In this document: one piece after another, positions 43,064 to 54,658 of the stretch
Numbering within the stretch: the stretch's first letter is position 1
How the letters are laid out: each line of letters begins with the position of its first letter
NCBI GenBank assembly: GCA_023269825.1
Contig: JAGDWI010000001.1
Location: 1-56,491 of the forward strand
Length of the DNA: 56,491 bases
Direction: 5' to 3'
From: Desulfurococcaceae archaeon
GTDB lineage: Archaea; Thermoproteota; Thermoprotei_A; Sulfolobales; Desulfurococcaceae
Position numbers and translations under genes: made by a program
The notes under the pieces: generated by a model
What the model saw: the letters and a program-made list of their open reading frames with translations, nothing else
Told to the model about the DNA's origin: nothing
The model's database searches: none

Positions 43064-44192
43064 ACGGGGACACCGATAAACACGGTTCAATTGTTGTTTT
43101 GTAGACGTCTTTCTCAACAATGCAACCAGTGCCTATTATAGAGGAAATTAATTTAACAGAGTCTTTGACGATAACGTTATTCATTACAATGGAGTCATAT
43201 ATCAGTGTGTTTACACCCACTGTAACGTTTTGCCATATAACTGAGTGCGAGATTCTCGACCCATTTTTCACGGTTACGTTATCTTCGAGAACAACATAGG
43301 GTCCTATGATTGCCCCCTGCTCAATAGTAGTGTTTCTCCCAACGTAGACAGGAGGATAGATGGTACCACTGATCTGGGCTTGATCTGAAACAAATACGCC
43401 CCTCGACTTTTGTATACTGCGGGGGGCCCAGCCTTTAACTCTATTGTTCAATAAATCCCATAACGCCTCCTTGTATACTTCAACTCTACCGATGTCATTC
43501 CAATAAGTGTTTTGAGGAGCAATCCACCCTTTTATCGTGTACCCTGATTCAAGCAGATAGGGGAACACGTGTCTCCCGAAATCCATTAATCCACTGTTTT
43601 CTACGAGTATGTCTACGATGTCTTCTCTGAACGAGTATATTCCAGCGTTCACTAAATTACTGTGAAATCCAGGGCTTTTAACGGCATGAAACCCTATGGA
43701 GAGAAAATATATTTCCAGCGAGGGCGGTTTCTCACAGAACAGAATAATGTTGGAGTTTTCATCTAAGTAAACTAAGCCATAAGGTATGGGATTATCTACC
43801 TCTTTTAAAACTATTGAAGCAATTACACCGCTTTTCACGTGGTGTTCATAGAAAGCTGAGTAAGGTATATTTGTAACGACATCCCCCATTGATACTAGAA
43901 AGCATCCTTTACCGCTGATCATCCTCGAAACTAATCTAATAACATCCGCGGTGTCCCTTGAATCAAGTAAAACGGGTTTAACATCGTTTCTACCGCGATA
44001 ATAATTCAATATTTGTTCACCTAGATATCTAGCTGCAATGATTACTTCATTGAAACCATTTCTAACAAGACTCTCAACGATATAATCAAGTAATGGTGCT
44101 CCGGCAAATGGAACCATTGGTTTGGGAACTATTTTAGTGAGTGGATACAACCTTGAACCTATACCTCCAGCTAAAACTATTGCAGTCGGCAA
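43047..44192 (-). CDS. NDP-sugar pyrophosphorylase (mannose-1-phosphate guanylyltransferase-like)
   Basis: 381 residues. The N-terminal nucleotidyltransferase has L-A-G-G-I-G-S-R-L-Y-P-L-T and K-P-M-V-P-F-A-G, while from ~residue 255 there are left-handed beta-helix hexapeptide repeats (I-x-x-G-A-x-I-G-P). It makes an activated sugar, most likely GDP-mannose or another NDP-hexose, for glycosylation. In several archaea the same domain is fused to a mutase-like domain; here the mutase-like gene follows, overlapping by 17 bases. Confidence 0.85.
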   Translation of the reverse strand: MPTAIVLAGGIGSRLYPLTKIVPKPMVPFAGAPLLDYIVESLVRNGFNEVIIAARYLGEQILNYYRGRNDVKPVLLDSRDTADVIRLVSRMISGKGCFLVSMGDVVTNIPYSAFYEHHVKSGVIASIVLKEVDNPIPYGLVYLDENSNIILFCEKPPSLEIYFLSIGFHAVKSPGFHSNLVNAGIYSFREDIVDILVENSGLMDFGRHVFPYLLESGYTIKGWIAPQNTYWNDIGRVEVYKEALWDLLNNRVKGWAPRSIQKSRGVFVSDQAQISGTIYPPVYVGRNTTIEQGAIIGPYVVLEDNVTVKNGSRISHSVIWQNVTVGVNTLIYDSIVMNNVIVKDSVKLISSIIGTGCIVEKDVYKTTIEPCLSVSPYANTG

Positions 44193-44256
44193 TTTCCCAC
44201 ATGTTATTAATACACGTTATAGAAAAAATACTTTATTACCTGATACTAGTCTGGTA

Positions 44257-45312
44257 CTAATAGGGGATAACTGGGACAACGCCGAATTTTCCTAGTTTAA
44301 TTAGTTCACCGGGTTTAGATTGCACGGGGATAGCGCGAAATGACATCGGCTTAGACTTAACAGCACTTAGAGCCATTCCGCTTGCTATCAGTAAAGTTAA
44401 GGAATTTATGTCCTCAGGTACCACGATCATATCTACTCCAGCGACGCATGTTGAAGCATAGAATAAGAAGTCTCGAGCCCTAATTAAACCCCTAGCGCCA
44501 TAATCAAGTAATAGTTTATCTTCAGCGTATGGTAACATCACTTCATTAAAACCTGTTCTCAATTCCTTATTTGAATACCTGTTTATGTAATTATTTAAGA
44601 TCCAGGTGAAATACAATGCGCCGGGTTCCAGTATGCTTAGATTCATTAAATCATAGAGTTCAACAACACTGTTATCAATCCATGGAGATAAACTATAATC
44701 TACGTATACAGGTAATTCGCTCAGTTGACTAACCAGGTTTGCTACTCCATGTATTTCATCGAAAACCTTGATGAATGCGTCATTTAAGCTATAACCTGAC
44801 TTTACGTAGTCTATTAAACATCTAGGATAAATGAAAGAAAGACCTATGGATTTAATTCCACTACTAGAGGAGTCGGGGAAATAAGGTGTTTGAAAATCGG
44901 CTCTATGAAATCCTATTGATATTCTCGTTGATGCAGTTGGGTCTCTTTCGCTTGCTCTATGTATTATCTCTGAGAACAATCTAGCATTATCTACACTAGG
45001 TTCATTATCGTAGATTAATGGAACATATAAACCGTTTTCAGCTAGCTGAATTATTTCCTCGGGGTTCAATCTACCATACCCAATACTTACTAGAACATCT
45101 TCACGAGTAAAATCCAGTAGTTCGAATGCTAATTCAGCTGATAAACCAGTGAAAGATACTCTCTTAGTGAAAACGTCTATATTTCTTTTCTTTAGTTCGC
45201 TCTCCAAGTAGTCGAGTACTCTGCATGCATTGTGGAATTCAGTGCTTAAATAGTCTTTATTCTTAACTATTCCAGTAAAGTACGTTATTGCTCGAACTAC
45301 TAGGTTCTTCAT
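44257..45312 (-). CDS. DUF711 (UPF0210) family protein
   Basis: 351 residues matching the DUF711 layout: an N-terminal R-A-I-T-Y-F strand, V-Y-V-D-Y-S-L-S-P-W, then the conserved G-F-N-E-V-M-L-P-Y-A-E-D and C-V-A-G-V-D-M-I-V-V-P. The structure of the family is related to glycyl-radical-type folds but the function is unknown. A 36-base stretch inside it (45169-45204) recurs at 54680-54715. Confidence 0.85.
   Translation of the reverse strand: MKNLVVRAITYFTGIVKNKDYLSTEFHNACRVLDYLESELKKRNIDVFTKRVSFTGLSAELAFELLDFTREDVLVSIGYGRLNPEEIIQLAENGLYVPLIYDNEPSVDNARLFSEIIHRASERDPTASTRISIGFHRADFQTPYFPDSSSSGIKSIGLSFIYPRCLIDYVKSGYSLNDAFIKVFDEIHGVANLVSQLSELPVYVDYSLSPWIDNSVVELYDLMNLSILEPGALYFTWILNNYINRYSNKELRTGFNEVMLPYAEDKLLLDYGARGLIRARDFLFYASTCVAGVDMIVVPEDINSLTLLIASGMALSAVKSKPMSFRAIPVQSKPGELIKLGKFGVVPVIPY
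45169..45204 (-). repeat. 36-bp repeat, copy 1 (inside DUF711 gene)
   Basis: This stretch is identical at 35 of 36 bases to 54680-54715. In both genes it codes for E-S-E-L-K-K-R-N-I-D-V-F in the same frame and with the same codons. The flanks do not match. The surrounding proteins otherwise show no clear homology. Confidence 0.75.
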
Positions 45313-45452
45313 TCTTCATCAAGCCATTTTCAATATAATAACACTGTTTGATATATTAATTTAAAACGGTTTTCATGTATATATGTGTATAGACTAGTAT
45401 GTAGATGTAACATATAAAACTCGCAACCATTATACAGGTTGAGAGGTGTTAA

Positions 45453-47313
<1,861 letters not shown>

Positions 47314-47317
<4 letters not shown>

Positions 47318-48783
47318 CTGTGCTTTAATATACGATATTCCCTATATAGTATTAAACCGAGGAGAACAAGTAGCGGAGTATACTCTAATCTACCAAAATA
47401 CATTAAAGCCATTAAGGTTACTTTTGCACCTAGCGGCATATTGGGGGAAGTTAAACCTGCTGATAATCCCACACAACTAGCTGCAGATGTTGCCTCAAAT
47501 AATGCGTCTAAGTAGTCTACCTCTGGTATCATGGATTTAAGTAAACTTGCACCCGTGAGCACCGTGATGAAATGCAGTAAAATAAAGAGAACCATGTTTG
47601 ATACTTCTCTCTCATCGAGGACATCTTCGCCTAGTATTACATCCTGTGTAATGCTTCCCCCGCTTAGTAGAGATAAAATATATGTTTTAAACCGTCTTAA
47701 TAAAACTATGAATCTCACGACTTTAATTCCTCCTGCTGTGGAGTAGCTCATTGAACCTATGAACATAGCGGTTATCAATAGTATTTTCAGTGAAGAAGGC
47801 ATAATAGATATGTTCCCAATATTAAAACCCGTAGTTGTTAACGCTGATATAGCGTTAAATGCGCCATATAACAAACTACTGCTAATACTCAGATTAGTCA
47901 ACGGTAAAGCGAGAACAAATGACAATAGAGAAAAAAGCATGGTTAGATACACATATGCTCTAAATTCCTCTATTCTCCAAGCTTCTTTAAGATCACCGTC
48001 TAATATGTAGCTAAGTGAAACGAAGTTAAATCCACCAATAATCATTAAAGCAGTTATTGGGTAAATGCTCGTTGGTGCATATTGGAAAACTTTTTCATAG
48101 TTGGCATCGTAATTACTCATTCCTCCCGTAGCTATGGCTGTCATAACGTGGACAACAGCGTCGAATGGCTCTACGCCTAGATATATGCATATTATTATTC
48201 CCACGACGGTAACTAGGAAGTACATGTAAAATATCTTGAAAGCGGTAGCCTTTAGAGATGCAGATAATCGGCTCGGTCTCTCAATACTGTACAGTATGCG
48301 TCCAAATTTCCAAAAGAAAGGCAAGAATACAGTGCAAAATACTATTACTCCTAGTTCACCTGTCCACTGCATTAATCCTCTCCATAAGAGAACGCTATGC
48401 TTCACACGGTCTAGTTGTCTAAGAACAGTGAGACCTGTTCCAGTAAAACCGGAGAAAGATTCAAATAACGCGTTTTCAAATGGTATAGATAACTCAATGG
48501 AGAGAGGAATGGCTGAGAGACATGGAACCAACAACCATGCTATGGAGTAAGCTATAAGAGATTCAAGCAAAGTTAACTCTATTAATCCATATCTCCAATC
48601 GACTACTTTGTAAGAAATGAACCCTGCAATAAAGTAAATTAAACCAGACAACATGAACCAAGTACTTACACTATCACCATATAGAACATCAACTAAAGAC
48701 ACCGCGAACATCATTGCACCGAAGATCATAACTATTGGTGAAAGCGCTTCTATAATTGCTAAAGGCCTCATAGCAGATTCCAC
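47314..48783 (-). CDS. trkH: TrkH/KtrB-family potassium uptake protein
   Basis: 489 residues, polytopic, with four pore-loop regions: G-F-T-G-T-G-L, A-T-G-G-M-S-N-Y, T-T-T-G-F-N-I-G-N and S-C-V-G-L-S-A-G-L. Each contains the Gly of the filter. It imports potassium, usually with a cytoplasmic TrkA/KtrA partner, which is not in the window. It is first in a two-gene unit with the tail-anchored protein. Confidence 0.92.
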
Positions 48784-48887
48784 GAATAAACTATTGGGTT
48801 TCCCAGCTCAAAATCGAATAAAATTACATGGTATATAAAAAACTTAATCTAACTTATTTCATATTAGCTTGATATATGTATTCGGGT

Positions 48888-48899
48888 TTATTTATAAAC
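48888..48899 (+). promoter_or_regulatory. TATA box upstream of the LSm gene
   Basis: TTTATTTATAAA lies 56-67 bases before the chosen start at 48955. This implies a leader of ~30 bases, which includes the ribosome-binding GGTGG. It is less consistent with a start at the earlier TTG 48928, which would leave almost no leader. Confidence 0.5.
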
Positions 48900-48954
48900 C
48901 CCCTGATAATATAATAGTGTGAAATAGTTGTTAAGCCGTGGAGAGGTGGATTTT

Positions 48955-49233
48955 TTGAGTAAACCAACGAAAAATACTAAGCCACCAACACCGCTCAAGG
49001 TGTTGAAAGGGGCGGAGGGAAACATTGTATTAGTTAAAACGAAAGGAGGTTACGAGTACGTGGGGGTCCTAGAGTTAGCTGATGGTGTTATGAACACTGT
49101 TTTAAAGGATTGCGTGGAATACAACGAGAATAAACCAACACTAAGACTTGGAAGAGTTATAATTAGAGGCAGTAACATAGAGTTCGTCAGTGTAGATTAC
49201 GCACGCGTAGCCCCAGATCAAGTAAAAATATAG
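48955..49233 (+). CDS. Sm-like (LSm) RNA-binding protein
   Basis: About 92 residues. Sm1 and Sm2 motifs: G-N-I-V-L-V-K-T-K-G-G-Y-E-Y-V-G-V-L with M-N-T-V-L, and G-R-V-I-I-R-G-S-N-I-E-F-V. Archaeal Sm proteins form heptameric rings binding U-rich RNA. The start TTG 48955 is placed by GGTGG; TTG 48928 would add nine residues. It is alone on its strand. Confidence 0.9.
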   Translation: MSKPTKNTKPPTPLKVLKGAEGNIVLVKTKGGYEYVGVLELADGVMNTVLKDCVEYNENKPTLRLGRVIIRGSNIEFVSVDYARVAPDQVKI

Positions 49234-49260
49234 ATAGCGTTAAAGTGATATTGGAGCACA

Positions 49261-49803
49261 CTAGGAGGACTTAATAGATTTCTCATGCATGGGGTAAGCT
49301 GGTTTTCTAAACATGTAAATATCGTCGATGCAATTACCCTTGAACTCAAACTCCGTATCAAGATCTACTGGCGAAGTATTGTATGTTTTGGGGTGACCTG
49401 TGATCACTATTAAACCTTGGGTTTTAACAGCGTTCTTGAGTTCTAATAGTAATCCCGGCGATTTCTCTAAAACACCCCATGTTGACACGGATACAATAAC
49501 GTCACCTGAGTTTTCACGAATCGGTAATTCCTCGGCTCTCGCTTCAATTGAAATAATTAACGGAGAGTCAAACTTATTCTGCGCTATTTTCAGCATTTCC
49601 GGCTCAGGGTCTATGCATACATATCTACCCTTAATTTTTCCGTAAAGTTTTAGAACGAATTCGTAGAGTAAACCAGTTCCGCACCCAACATCTATTATTG
49701 TACCTTTAAACTCTGTTCCTTGATCAACTATACAGTTGTATTTCGTGTATTGTTCCTCTCTATGTAAATCATCGTACACATCTGGTTTAATGAGAAAAAT
49801 CAT
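49261..49803 (-). CDS. SAM-dependent class I methyltransferase
   Basis: About 180 residues. Motif I is I-I-D-V-G-C-G-T-G-L-L-Y-E, the acidic loop C-I-D-P-E-P-E-M-L-K follows, then E-E-L-P-I and V-I-V-S-V-S-T-W. The substrate is unknown. ATG 49803 is chosen over GTG 49827; either way it overlaps nucS (17 bases), so the two are coupled. The methylase may act on RNA or DNA (inference). Confidence 0.85.
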   Translation of the reverse strand: MIFLIKPDVYDDLHREEQYTKYNCIVDQGTEFKGTIIDVGCGTGLLYEFVLKLYGKIKGRYVCIDPEPEMLKIAQNKFDSPLIISIEARAEELPIRENSGDVIVSVSTWGVLEKSPGLLLELKNAVKTQGLIVITGHPKTYNTSPVDLDTEFEFKGNCIDDIYMFRKPAYPMHEKSIKSS

Positions 49804-50584
49804 TCTTAGACCCCGTGGTGAAATCACTTAGTAGAGTTCTTCTAACCTTTTTCTTTGAGTATTCCCGTACTTTCTTTAAATCAATATACTTATACTCCAA
49901 GTCTAGGTTTAAAGCTGTTTCAAGCGCGCTTGGAGAGAATGCTGGAGCTATTAATATACCTCGAGGTTTTTCACCGAACTCGTTTTTGTATGCTTCCACG
50001 TACTTATATAACTGTATTACGGCTTCACGAGTAGCTGTTACTCGTTTAAGCTCGATGAGAACATGTCTATTGTCCTTGTCAATAGCATATATATCTACGA
50101 AGCCATCTCCAACGGGTTTTTCAACTGCAATTACTCTTAAACCATCCTCTATTAAAAACGGATTGTTAGCAAGAATATCTCGCATTTCTTTTTCATCAAT
50201 GTACATTGTGAAATTACCGGCATCTACGAGTTTACCAGCGAAAAATATGTTTATTCTCGTGAAAACTATTGTAAGGTATTCTCTTGGGCGATCTCTGAGT
50301 GCATGTATTACTAATCCAACTCCTTCTTTGTATATTACTTCTATTATGGATGTTGATGGCTGCCAGTTAACTGGAGAGTAACCTGTGGGCCTATGAACTA
50401 GGATTGCTCCATCCTGTTTAATAATAACTAGTCTTTCTCCGGGTTCAAGCCTAGAGGAGGCTCTACCTTCATAATCTACTCTGCACTCCCCTATTAATAA
50501 AACAGTGCTTTTCGAATTTAAAGCTGTTTTTATATAGTTTACAAGTTCTTCGAGTCTCGGTGACTCGAGAAGCTTGAAACTCAT
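49787..50584 (-). CDS. nucS: Endonuclease NucS/EndoMS
   Basis: About 265 residues. The N-terminal DNA-binding domain (E-S-P-x-L-E-E-L) is joined to a RecB-like nuclease with G-D-G-F-V-D-I-Y-A-I-D and V-L-I-E-L-K-R, carrying the catalytic D, E and K. The C terminus has R-R-T-L-L-S-D-F, a PCNA-binding-like peptide. NucS/EndoMS cuts mismatched DNA and stands in for MutSL in many archaea. The start is ATG 50584. It is followed by the methyltransferase gene with 17 bases of overlap. Confidence 0.93.
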   Translation of the reverse strand: MSFKLLESPRLEELVNYIKTALNSKSTVLLIGECRVDYEGRASSRLEPGERLVIIKQDGAILVHRPTGYSPVNWQPSTSIIEVIYKEGVGLVIHALRDRPREYLTIVFTRINIFFAGKLVDAGNFTMYIDEKEMRDILANNPFLIEDGLRVIAVEKPVGDGFVDIYAIDKDNRHVLIELKRVTATREAVIQLYKYVEAYKNEFGEKPRGILIAPAFSPSALETALNLDLEYKYIDLKKVREYSKKKVRRTLLSDFTTGSKNDFSH

Positions 50585-50650
50585 TTCAATTCCCGCCCTT
50601 CGCAACTGTTTTTGGTTTTCACATAGGTTTATATAGCTTGGTGTTATTCT

Positions 50651-50880
50651 TCTGCAATTATTACTGCGTGTATTCTTTTACCGTGTAGTGGTTTCACAGG
50701 CGATAGAGACGTTATCGCAACAATAAACCTCTACAGGAAGTACATGTCTAAATACTCAAGATGTGGGGCTCCCGGGGGTAGCCCCGAACACCCCCAAGCC
50801 CGTTGAGAACCCGAGCGGGGTGCAGGGGAACAAAGATGAAGCGATGAAAACACATCAAGTCATATAAACCCATATGAGAG
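50651..50880 (+). mobile_element. TnpB right-end remnant with G+C-rich structured tail
   Basis: A plus-strand frame reads P-C-S-G-F-T-G-D-R-D-V-I-A-T-I-N-L-Y-R-K, the C-terminal zinc-finger and RuvC-III end of TnpB (C-x2-C-G-x-x-x-D-R-D). It continues as a degraded tail; after a frame change, N-P-S-G-V-Q-G-N-K-D-E-A-M-K follows. The DNA at 50765-50833 is strongly G+C-rich in an A+T-rich gap and can form the hairpins GGGGCT/AGCCCC and CCCG/CGGG, as the 3' part of an omega RNA would. Nothing of the upstream TnpB remains. Confidence 0.7.
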
Positions 50881-50948
50881 CTGAACTTCATTTTAATATA
50901 CTTCACAGGGGTACAATACAATAGTGGTAGAACCCTGGTGCTTATGCT

Positions 50949-51797
50949 TTGAACGTTAAGTTCATTGCTTTCGATAGCATGGGCGTTAGAAGCATGGCAA
51001 CACTTGTAGAAACGGAGAACGGAGTGTTTTTCATAGATCCTGGATCTGCTTTAGCTCCTTACAGGTATGGATTACCTCCTCATAAAGTCGAGTATGAGGC
51101 ATTATCTAGTTTCCTCGGGAAAATATACGAGAAGATCGCTGAATGCGACTACGTAATAATAACTCATTACCATAGAGATCACTACTTATTTAGAAATGGT
51201 GAAGAAGATTACTATCGAGGGAAAATAATCTACGCTAAGGACCCATATAAGAACATTAATTATAGTCAGAGGATAAGAGCTCATGCTTTATACAAGAAAA
51301 AAGGAGTTGAGAACATAGCTAAAAGCCTGAACTTCGTTGATGATAGAAAACTACAAGTAAATGATTTGAGAATTATTTTCTCGCCGCCGTTACCGCATGG
51401 CGACTGTAGTACTCGACTTGGATGGGTTTTAGCTGTTACAATAATTGAAGACGAATATAAATTCATGTTTGCTAGTGACACACAGGGCTGCATGTGCGAT
51501 GACTCATTGAACTATGTACTTAGAATTAACCCGGATTTCCTAGTTATCAGCGGGCCTCCCACATACTTGGATAGAAATGGTCTACTACCAAGTAATACGT
51601 TGAGATTAGTTAATGGGCTTAAGGAGGGCTCAGTGTTGGTTATTGATCATCATTTATTAAGAGACAAAAACTACGTTAAGCACTTGGAATCGATGAGAAG
51701 AACTAGGAGAAACATCACAATTACCACAGCGGCGGAGTACATGGGTTCAGAAGTTAAGCCGTTAGAAGCCTACAGGGATCTCTTGTGGAAAGATTAA
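50949..51797 (+). CDS. Metallo-beta-lactamase superfamily protein (UPF0282-like)
   Basis: 282 residues. The metal-binding H-Y-H-R-D-H motif near residue 74, a later S-P-P-L-P-H-G, A-S-D-T-Q-G, and a terminal D-H-H complete the hydrolase site. It resembles the archaeal UPF0282 group, whose substrate is unknown. The start is TTG with GGTG upstream. It stands next to the TnpB remnant. Confidence 0.82.
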   Translation: MNVKFIAFDSMGVRSMATLVETENGVFFIDPGSALAPYRYGLPPHKVEYEALSSFLGKIYEKIAECDYVIITHYHRDHYLFRNGEEDYYRGKIIYAKDPYKNINYSQRIRAHALYKKKGVENIAKSLNFVDDRKLQVNDLRIIFSPPLPHGDCSTRLGWVLAVTIIEDEYKFMFASDTQGCMCDDSLNYVLRINPDFLVISGPPTYLDRNGLLPSNTLRLVNGLKEGSVLVIDHHLLRDKNYVKHLESMRRTRRNITITTAAEYMGSEVKPLEAYRDLLWKD

Positions 51798-51900
51798 TGT
51801 GGTGTTTCACTCACGGTATTCATAAAACGAATTGGTTAAATGTATAATGCTTAAAAGCAGATTTATATAAATATTAATCACTCATGGTGAAAACTGGGAA

Positions 51901-52797
51901 TTGCACCCGATAGTTTTACTATTTATGATCAACGTGATGTCTGCATTTCTCAAGTTTATCAGCGTTATGGGTACAAATGCAACAAGTGTATTTATCGATA
52001 TGTTAAATGACGTTGGTGACGTAGTAGGCTTAGGATTACTTCTAATAGGTTTAAGTTTTGAGAAAAGGAAAAGCAATATAATGTACCCATTTGGTGGAAG
52101 GAGAGCTCTTTACATTATGGGTTTAATATCGGTAATGATATTTAGCGGTCTCATCTTCGCTGTAGCGATCTACAAGATCATGAGTGTATTATCTGAATCC
52201 GTAATTATAACTGTTAAACCTTACTCGTTGATAGTATTTATTTTGGCATTCGTGGTTAACGTAGTGGGCTTAATTATAGTTTTCATTAATGTTGAAAGTA
52301 AGCGAAGAGATCCCGCTTTAACAGGTGGTTTAATAGATTCTATTAGTGATACAAGTGGTAGTGCATTAGCGCTTAGCACACTTATCACTAAAATACCGAT
52401 CTTGGATGTTATTGGAAGCGTGATTCTATCAGGCGTAATATTGATATCCGCGATATCTATCGGATACAGGTATTTCCAGGTATTATTAGGTAGAGCACCG
52501 GATAAACAAATATTGAAGAAAGTGATCGATAAAATACTCGAAATACCTGAGATAAGAGATGTTAACGTATTTCACGCGTCAATGATAACAGAGGATGAAT
52601 TCATGCTGATCTTAGAGGTTGAAGTAGATAAAGACATGGAGGTTGAAGATGCCGAGAGATTATCGATTAGAATAGAGAACGAGGTGAGAAAACTGGATCC
52701 AAGGTTTAAGTACGTAATAATCGAGTTCGTTGGAGAAAAACCAGGCCCGAAAACCTATAGGGAAATAATAGATGAGATCGAGAACTCGGAGATGTAA
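51901..52797 (+). CDS. Cation diffusion facilitator (CDF) family transporter
   Basis: 298 residues with about six helices and a cytoplasmic C-terminal domain. Metal-site acidic residues stand in helix 2 (I-D-M-L-N-D-V-G-D) and helix 5 (D-S-I-S-D-T-S-G-S). The first site has N where the classical family has H, so the ion could be other than zinc (manganese or iron). It exports divalent metal. The start is TTG. Confidence 0.87.
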   Translation: MHPIVLLFMINVMSAFLKFISVMGTNATSVFIDMLNDVGDVVGLGLLLIGLSFEKRKSNIMYPFGGRRALYIMGLISVMIFSGLIFAVAIYKIMSVLSESVIITVKPYSLIVFILAFVVNVVGLIIVFINVESKRRDPALTGGLIDSISDTSGSALALSTLITKIPILDVIGSVILSGVILISAISIGYRYFQVLLGRAPDKQILKKVIDKILEIPEIRDVNVFHASMITEDEFMLILEVEVDKDMEVEDAERLSIRIENEVRKLDPRFKYVIIEFVGEKPGPKTYREIIDEIENSEM

Positions 52798-52907
52798 CAA
52801 TTAAAAGCGTGGCATCCAGCGAGTTAATTGGGAAAGCACTATTGCTCATAGATAAAAACGTTTACACTAAATATTTCAATTGAATCAAGTAAATATTGCG
52901 TGGTTTC

Positions 52908-53954
52908 ATGAGAGCAGCAGTACTATACGAAAACGCGGAAATAAAGGTCGAGGGAGCTTCCCGCAGAATAATTGAATTACCTTGGAAACAGAACCCGCTG
53001 GATATAGTGGAGATTAATATACCGGCACCCATGAAGGATCAAGTTTTAATCCGGGTGGAAGCATGTGGAGTTTGCTACACCGATATCGATATAATTGAGG
53101 GCAGAGTGAAGTGTAAATTACCAGTTATACCTGGTCACCAGATAATTGGTAAAGTTGTAGAGTCAAGCAACGGTCACTCTAGTATTCTTTTAGGGCGTAG
53201 AGTCGGGGTTGCATGGATAGCTAGGTCGTGTGGATCATGTGATTACTGCTTGAGAAGCGAGGAGAATCTATGCGTGGATTTTAAAGCAACGGGTTGTCAC
53301 GTAGATGGAGGTTATGCCGAGTACACTACTGCTTATAAAGAATATGTATATGAGGCCCCGGAGAACGTGGATGCATCGAAATTAGCACCATTATTATGTG
53401 CAGGTGCCGTAGGATATCGTGCGTTAAAGTTATCTAATATAAAGAGCGGTTTGAGGCTTGGATTATTTGGATTCGGAGCTTCAGCCCATATATTAATACA
53501 AGTAATTAGGAGACTTTATCCAGATGTTGAAATATATGTTTTCACTAGGAGCCAGGAGCATAGGGACCTCGCTATGAGACTTGGAGCGGACTGGTCCGGT
53601 AATCCCTTGGAGGAACCTCCGCGAAAAATAGATAGAGCAATAGATTTTACGCCTGTAGGTGAAACAATAACTCGAGCACTAGAGTTAATGAATCCTGGTG
53701 GAAGACTAGTCATAAACGTTATAAGAAAACAAACACCAATTAACCTAATATATGAAAAACACCTTTGGCACGAAAAAGAAGTTAAAAGCGTAGCTAATGT
53801 GACTAGGAGAGATGTTAAGGAATTATTAAAACTCGCTGGTGAGATACCGTTAGAAGTGCATGTTGAAGAATATGAATTAAGCGAGGTAAACACGGCTCTT
53901 AGAAACCTTAAATCCGCTCGTGTCAAGGGATCAGCTGTTTTGAGATTAATTTAA
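52908..53954 (+). CDS. Zinc-dependent alcohol dehydrogenase-family protein
   Basis: About 348 residues of the medium-chain dehydrogenase family. Catalytic zinc ligands are in C-G-V-C-Y-T-D and P-G-H-Q; the structural zinc has C-G-S-C-D-Y-C-x7-C. The Rossmann motif is G-L-F-G-F-G-A-S-A. It oxidises an alcohol or reduces an aldehyde with NAD(P). ATG 52908 is supported by GTGG upstream; TTG 52896 is possible. Confidence 0.9.
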   Translation: MRAAVLYENAEIKVEGASRRIIELPWKQNPLDIVEINIPAPMKDQVLIRVEACGVCYTDIDIIEGRVKCKLPVIPGHQIIGKVVESSNGHSSILLGRRVGVAWIARSCGSCDYCLRSEENLCVDFKATGCHVDGGYAEYTTAYKEYVYEAPENVDASKLAPLLCAGAVGYRALKLSNIKSGLRLGLFGFGASAHILIQVIRRLYPDVEIYVFTRSQEHRDLAMRLGADWSGNPLEEPPRKIDRAIDFTPVGETITRALELMNPGGRLVINVIRKQTPINLIYEKHLWHEKEVKSVANVTRRDVKELLKLAGEIPLEVHVEEYELSEVNTALRNLKSARVKGSAVLRLI

Positions 53955-54022
53955 TTGTTTCCATATTAAAAATGAGTCCACAAAATTCGATGATCATAAG
54001 GTCTTGAAGGTGTATTCGTGTA

Positions 54023-54649
54023 TCAACTGATAATTTCAAGCCAAATATCATCTCTTATCTTTCTATGCTTTAAATAGTAGTCTAATCCATCCGCTAACAA
54101 TGGTTCATTATTAACTAGCGGGTATCTATATGGTAGATATATTTCTCCCTGGTCAGTTTTCAATGTAACTCCATCAACGTATCTAAATCCACTCATATCT
54201 CTATTCCTCCACATGTATTCAACATAGTATACTGCTCCATCAATACTGTATTGGCCTTCACCAATATTGAAAGCTTTAATGTTCCCCTGTATTCTGCTCG
54301 TAATGTAATCCCATGTTCTCCCCTTAGGTGGGTGATCCCCTAGTATCCCTCCAACAACAACGTATTTTGCTCCGAAAAGATCCTGGTATGTTAACGTTTT
54401 ATGCGCCCTCGGATCTAGGACAATTACTTCCTCTAGCTTTATTTCATTTCTCCTAATTAGCTCGAGTACGCTTTCACTTCTCACTCCTCCATATTTAGAG
54501 AGGATCTTATGGTACTTTGCTGGTGTATTAGTGAACAAGAGGTTCTCTCGTCCATAGATGATAGATGCATGCCTATATTCCAAGAAGATCCATGGACTAA
54601 GATCCACCTCGCAGTGCTCTATTATTATTGTCGGCTTCTTGATATTCAC
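54023..54649 (-). CDS. SPOUT-class methyltransferase, DUF431 family
   Basis: 208 residues. Typical text: S-P-W-I-F-L-E-Y-R-H-A, L-L-F-T-N, V-I-V-L-D-P-R-A, and G-G-I-L-G-D-H-P-P-K-G-R-T with the knotted SAM site, then Q-Y-S-I-D-G-A-V-Y and L-P-Y-R-Y-P-L-V. The eukaryotic relative Sfm1 methylates an arginine of ribosomal protein S3. The archaeal substrate is unknown. It follows the 107-residue gene by 9 bases in the same unit. Confidence 0.87.
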   Translation of the reverse strand: MNIKKPTIIIEHCEVDLSPWIFLEYRHASIIYGRENLLFTNTPAKYHKILSKYGGVRSESVLELIRRNEIKLEEVIVLDPRAHKTLTYQDLFGAKYVVVGGILGDHPPKGRTWDYITSRIQGNIKAFNIGEGQYSIDGAVYYVEYMWRNRDMSGFRYVDGVTLKTDQGEIYLPYRYPLVNNEPLLADGLDYYLKHRKIRDDIWLEIIS

Positions 54650-54658
54650 GTTGAATTC

